A DNA stretch of 64,000 bases from Azospirillum ramasamyi (GTDB lineage Bacteria; Pseudomonadota; Alphaproteobacteria; Azospirillales; Azospirillaceae). Position 1 is the stretch's first letter. Every line of letters begins with the position of its first letter. This document shows, one piece after another, positions 62,302 through 64,000 of the stretch. The notes under the pieces were generated by a model, which was given only the letters and a program-made list of their open reading frames with translations, was not told where the DNA came from and did no database searches. The stretch is taken from NCBI RefSeq assembly GCF_003233655.1, contig NZ_CP029829.1, forward strand, positions 1,250,978 to 1,314,977, in the 5' to 3' direction. The translations under genes and the position numbers were made by a program.

Positions 62302-63705
62302 TCATTCGGTCACCGACGTTCCGAACCACCTGCCCCGCGTCCTGTCGTAATTCACCTGCGGGTCGTATTTCTGGACCGGCAGATTGAGCCGGTCCGCGGT
62401 CAACTGTCCGCTGGCCGCCAGAACGTTGAAGGCCGCCACCATCTCGTCGTGCTGGGCACGCACCAGGAAGACGCGGGCGTTCAGCAGTTCCTGTTCCTGG
62501 TTCAGCACGTCCAGAACGGTGCGCGAGCCGACCTGCGCCTCCTGACGCACGCCTTCCAGGGCGATCTGCGCCGCCTTGATCTGCGCGGTGTAGGATTCGA
62601 TGCTGGCGCGCGCGGTCTGCAGGGACTGCCAGGCGCTGACCGCCGATTCGGTCACCTGGCGACGGGTCTCCTCGATCTGCAGGCGGGCCTGGTTGGCCGT
62701 CTGCTTCGCCTCGCGGACCAGTGCTTCGGGCTGGCCGGCCTGATAGAGCGGGATGGTCACCTGGGCGGTGATCTGCGCGCTGTCGGACCGGTTCAGTTCG
62801 ACGCCGGAGGTACGGCCGGGATCATAGACGCGGTTGCCGCTGGCCGACAGGTTCACCGACGGCAGGAGACGGCCGTACTGCTGGTCCACCGCCTCGCGCT
62901 GGGCCGCTTCGGAATAGGAAGCCGACAGCACGTTGGGGTTGTTGGAGCGGGCCAGCTCGACCAGTTCGTCCAGGGTCTTCGGCAGACGGAAGCCCGGCTT
63001 GGGCGCCTTCAGCTCGCCCGGGGCCGATCCGACCAGACGCTCGTAGGTCGCGCGGGAGGCGCGGAGCGTGCCTTCGGCCGAGATCTTCGACGCGATGGCG
63101 GCCGACAGGCGCGACTCGGACTGGCTGACGTCGGTGCGGGTGTATTCGCCGACGCGGAAACGGTCGCGGGCTGCGTCCAGCTGCCGGCGCAGCACCTGCT
63201 CGTTGTTGATCTGCAGCTGCAGAATGGCCTGGTTCTGGACGATGTCGAGATAGGCTTGCGCCGCGCCGAGCAGCACGGACTGTTCGGACGCGATCAGGGT
63301 GGCGCGCTGCGCCTCGACCAGCCGCTCGGCCCGGCGGACGGCGGGAGCGACGGTGGCGTCGTAGACTGGCTGGGTCGCGGTGACGCCGAGGCTTTTCGAA
63401 TTGGCCTGGGACCCCGTCGAACCGCCTTCGAACGTCGATTCGCCCATCGAGCGCGTGATGCCGGCGGTGACCCGCGCCGTCGGCCGGTAGCCGGACAGCG
63501 CCTGGGGCACACCTTCGTCGACGGCGCGCAGGCGGGCGCGCTGGGCGCCGATCGTCGGGTTGTTGGCGTAGGCCTGGGCGAGTGCCTGCTCGAGGGACTG
63601 CGCCTGGGCCGTACCACCGCCGGTCACTGCTGTGCCCATGGTGGCGGTCAGGGTCAGGGCCGTCGCCAGCAGCCAACGGCGCGCAAAGCGGCTTCGCACG
63701 GTCAT
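62302..63705 (-). CDS. tolC: TolC family outer-membrane efflux channel
   Basis: A 467-residue outer-membrane channel protein. It has a Sec signal peptide of about 36 residues (ending AQA), then two repeats of the outer-membrane efflux domain. The first opens SLEQALAQAYANNPTIGAQRA and the second TLDELVELARSNNPNVLSASYSEAA. The long helices and the AGQPEALVREAKQTANQARLQIEETRRQV region are typical. TolC serves RND, ABC and type I secretion systems. The RND pair earlier in this window lacks its own channel. Start ATG at 63705, 2 nt after the rhodanese stop, so the two are co-transcribed. Confidence 0.94.
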   Translation of the reverse strand: MTVRSRFARRWLLATALTLTATMGTAVTGGGTAQAQSLEQALAQAYANNPTIGAQRARLRAVDEGVPQALSGYRPTARVTAGITRSMGESTFEGGSTGSQANSKSLGVTATQPVYDATVAPAVRRAERLVEAQRATLIASEQSVLLGAAQAYLDIVQNQAILQLQINNEQVLRRQLDAARDRFRVGEYTRTDVSQSESRLSAAIASKISAEGTLRASRATYERLVGSAPGELKAPKPGFRLPKTLDELVELARSNNPNVLSASYSEAAQREAVDQQYGRLLPSVNLSASGNRVYDPGRTSGVELNRSDSAQITAQVTIPLYQAGQPEALVREAKQTANQARLQIEETRRQVTESAVSAWQSLQTARASIESYTAQIKAAQIALEGVRQEAQVGSRTVLDVLNQEQELLNARVFLVRAQHDEMVAAFNVLAASGQLTADRLNLPVQKYDPQVNYDRTRGRWFGTSVTE

Positions 63706-63707
63706 GT

Positions 63708-64000
63708 TCAGTAGACCTTCATGTTCGGGTCGATTCGGCGCGCCCAGGCATCGACGCCGCCATCGAGGTTGATGGCACGGTCGAAGCCCTTGGAACGCAG
63801 CCACATGGTGACCTGCGCGCTGCGCCCGCCGTGATGGCACACGACGATGACGTCGCGGTCGGTCGGCAGCTCGTCCACCCGGCCGGGAAGCCCGTTCATC
63901 GGGATGTGCAGGCTGCCGTCGATGGCGCACAGCGCGAACTCCCACGGTTCGCGCACGTCGAGGACGACCATCGCGTCGCCGGCCTTCCGGCGACGGTCCA
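63708..64000 (-). CDS. Rhodanese-like sulfurtransferase domain protein (partial)
   Basis: The C-terminal part of a single-domain rhodanese. It has VVLDVREPWEFALCAIDGSLHIPM, the active-site loop VCHHGGRSAQV with the catalytic Cys, and GFDRAINLDGGVDAWARRIDP. The frame stays open to the window edge, so the start is outside. An ATG at 63971 is internal to the conserved VVLDVREPWE strand and is probably not the start. The gene lies directly upstream of tolC. Its substrate is unknown. It may transfer sulfur or sense cysteine status. Confidence 0.88.
   Translation of the reverse strand, partial: DRRRKAGDAMVVLDVREPWEFALCAIDGSLHIPMNGLPGRVDELPTDRDVIVVCHHGGRSAQVTMWLRSKGFDRAINLDGGVDAWARRIDPNMKVY

Overview
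The window is GC-rich chromosomal DNA of an alphaproteobacterium. Gene content and sequence style suggest Rhodospirillales, most likely an Azospirillum-like organism. This rests on recognisable proteins (PopZ, a single long Rsh, an omega subunit with an acidic tail, a Suv3-type helicase, a DUF1127 protein), not on a database search. Nearly all of it is core housekeeping sequence. One small IS630-family element is the only clear mobile DNA. I see no tRNA, rRNA, CRISPR array, prophage or integrated island.

Layout. 1-1.4 kb: a Bfd-type ferredoxin behind a Fur-box-like site, and a small coiled-coil protein. 1.4-8.3 kb, minus strand: pdxJ-acpS-lepB-rnc-era, a tightly overlapping operon with a visible promoter, preceded by rsh and rpoZ. 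8.3-10.3 kb: a divergent NYN-domain nuclease, then the IS630 element. 10.3-14.1 kb, minus strand: lptG, surA, pdxA, a remnant of the usual lptF-lptG-lptD-surA-pdxA-rsmA cluster. 14.4-18.3 kb: GNAT, guaA and a glycosyltransferase-like protein. 18.3-25.6 kb: a small zinc-binding protein, a lipoprotein lytic transglycosylase, an RND efflux pair and a patatin. 25.7-31.1 kb: a SPOUT RNA methyltransferase coupled to a Suv3-like helicase, mntH with an operator-like palindrome, slyX and a small zinc-finger protein. 31.2-38.5 kb: an alpha-2-macroglobulin/PBP1C pair. 38.6-43.4 kb: moeA plus a LysR regulator behind an FNR-like box, cutA, a sensorless hybrid kinase and a DUF1127 protein. 43.8-47.4 kb: alaC-hom and glpX. 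47.8-55.8 kb: a NIT-domain chemoreceptor, an AhpD-like protein, SppA, an ABC-F ATPase with ExoD, and a stress-domain protein. 56-64 kb: mutS, valS, popZ, tolC and a rhodanese that runs off the end.

Working groups: ribosome and RNA maturation (Era, RNase III, SPOUT methylase, Suv3-like helicase, ABC-F); envelope biogenesis (LepB, SurA, LptG, lytic transglycosylase, PBP1C/A2M, SppA, TolC); vitamin B6 synthesis (pdxJ and pdxA, in separate clusters); and metal, redox and oxygen responses (Bfd/Fur, MntH, MoeA/FNR).

I found no complete unknown defence or biosynthetic system. The best leads for a second look are the regulatory sites (bfd, mntH, moeA), a possible structured RNA near 43.05 kb, a 117-bp palindromic element at 49.9 kb, the A8 frameshift in the transposase, the broken-up lpt/surA/pdxA neighbourhood, and the low-complexity extensions on Era, omega, AcpS and PopZ.
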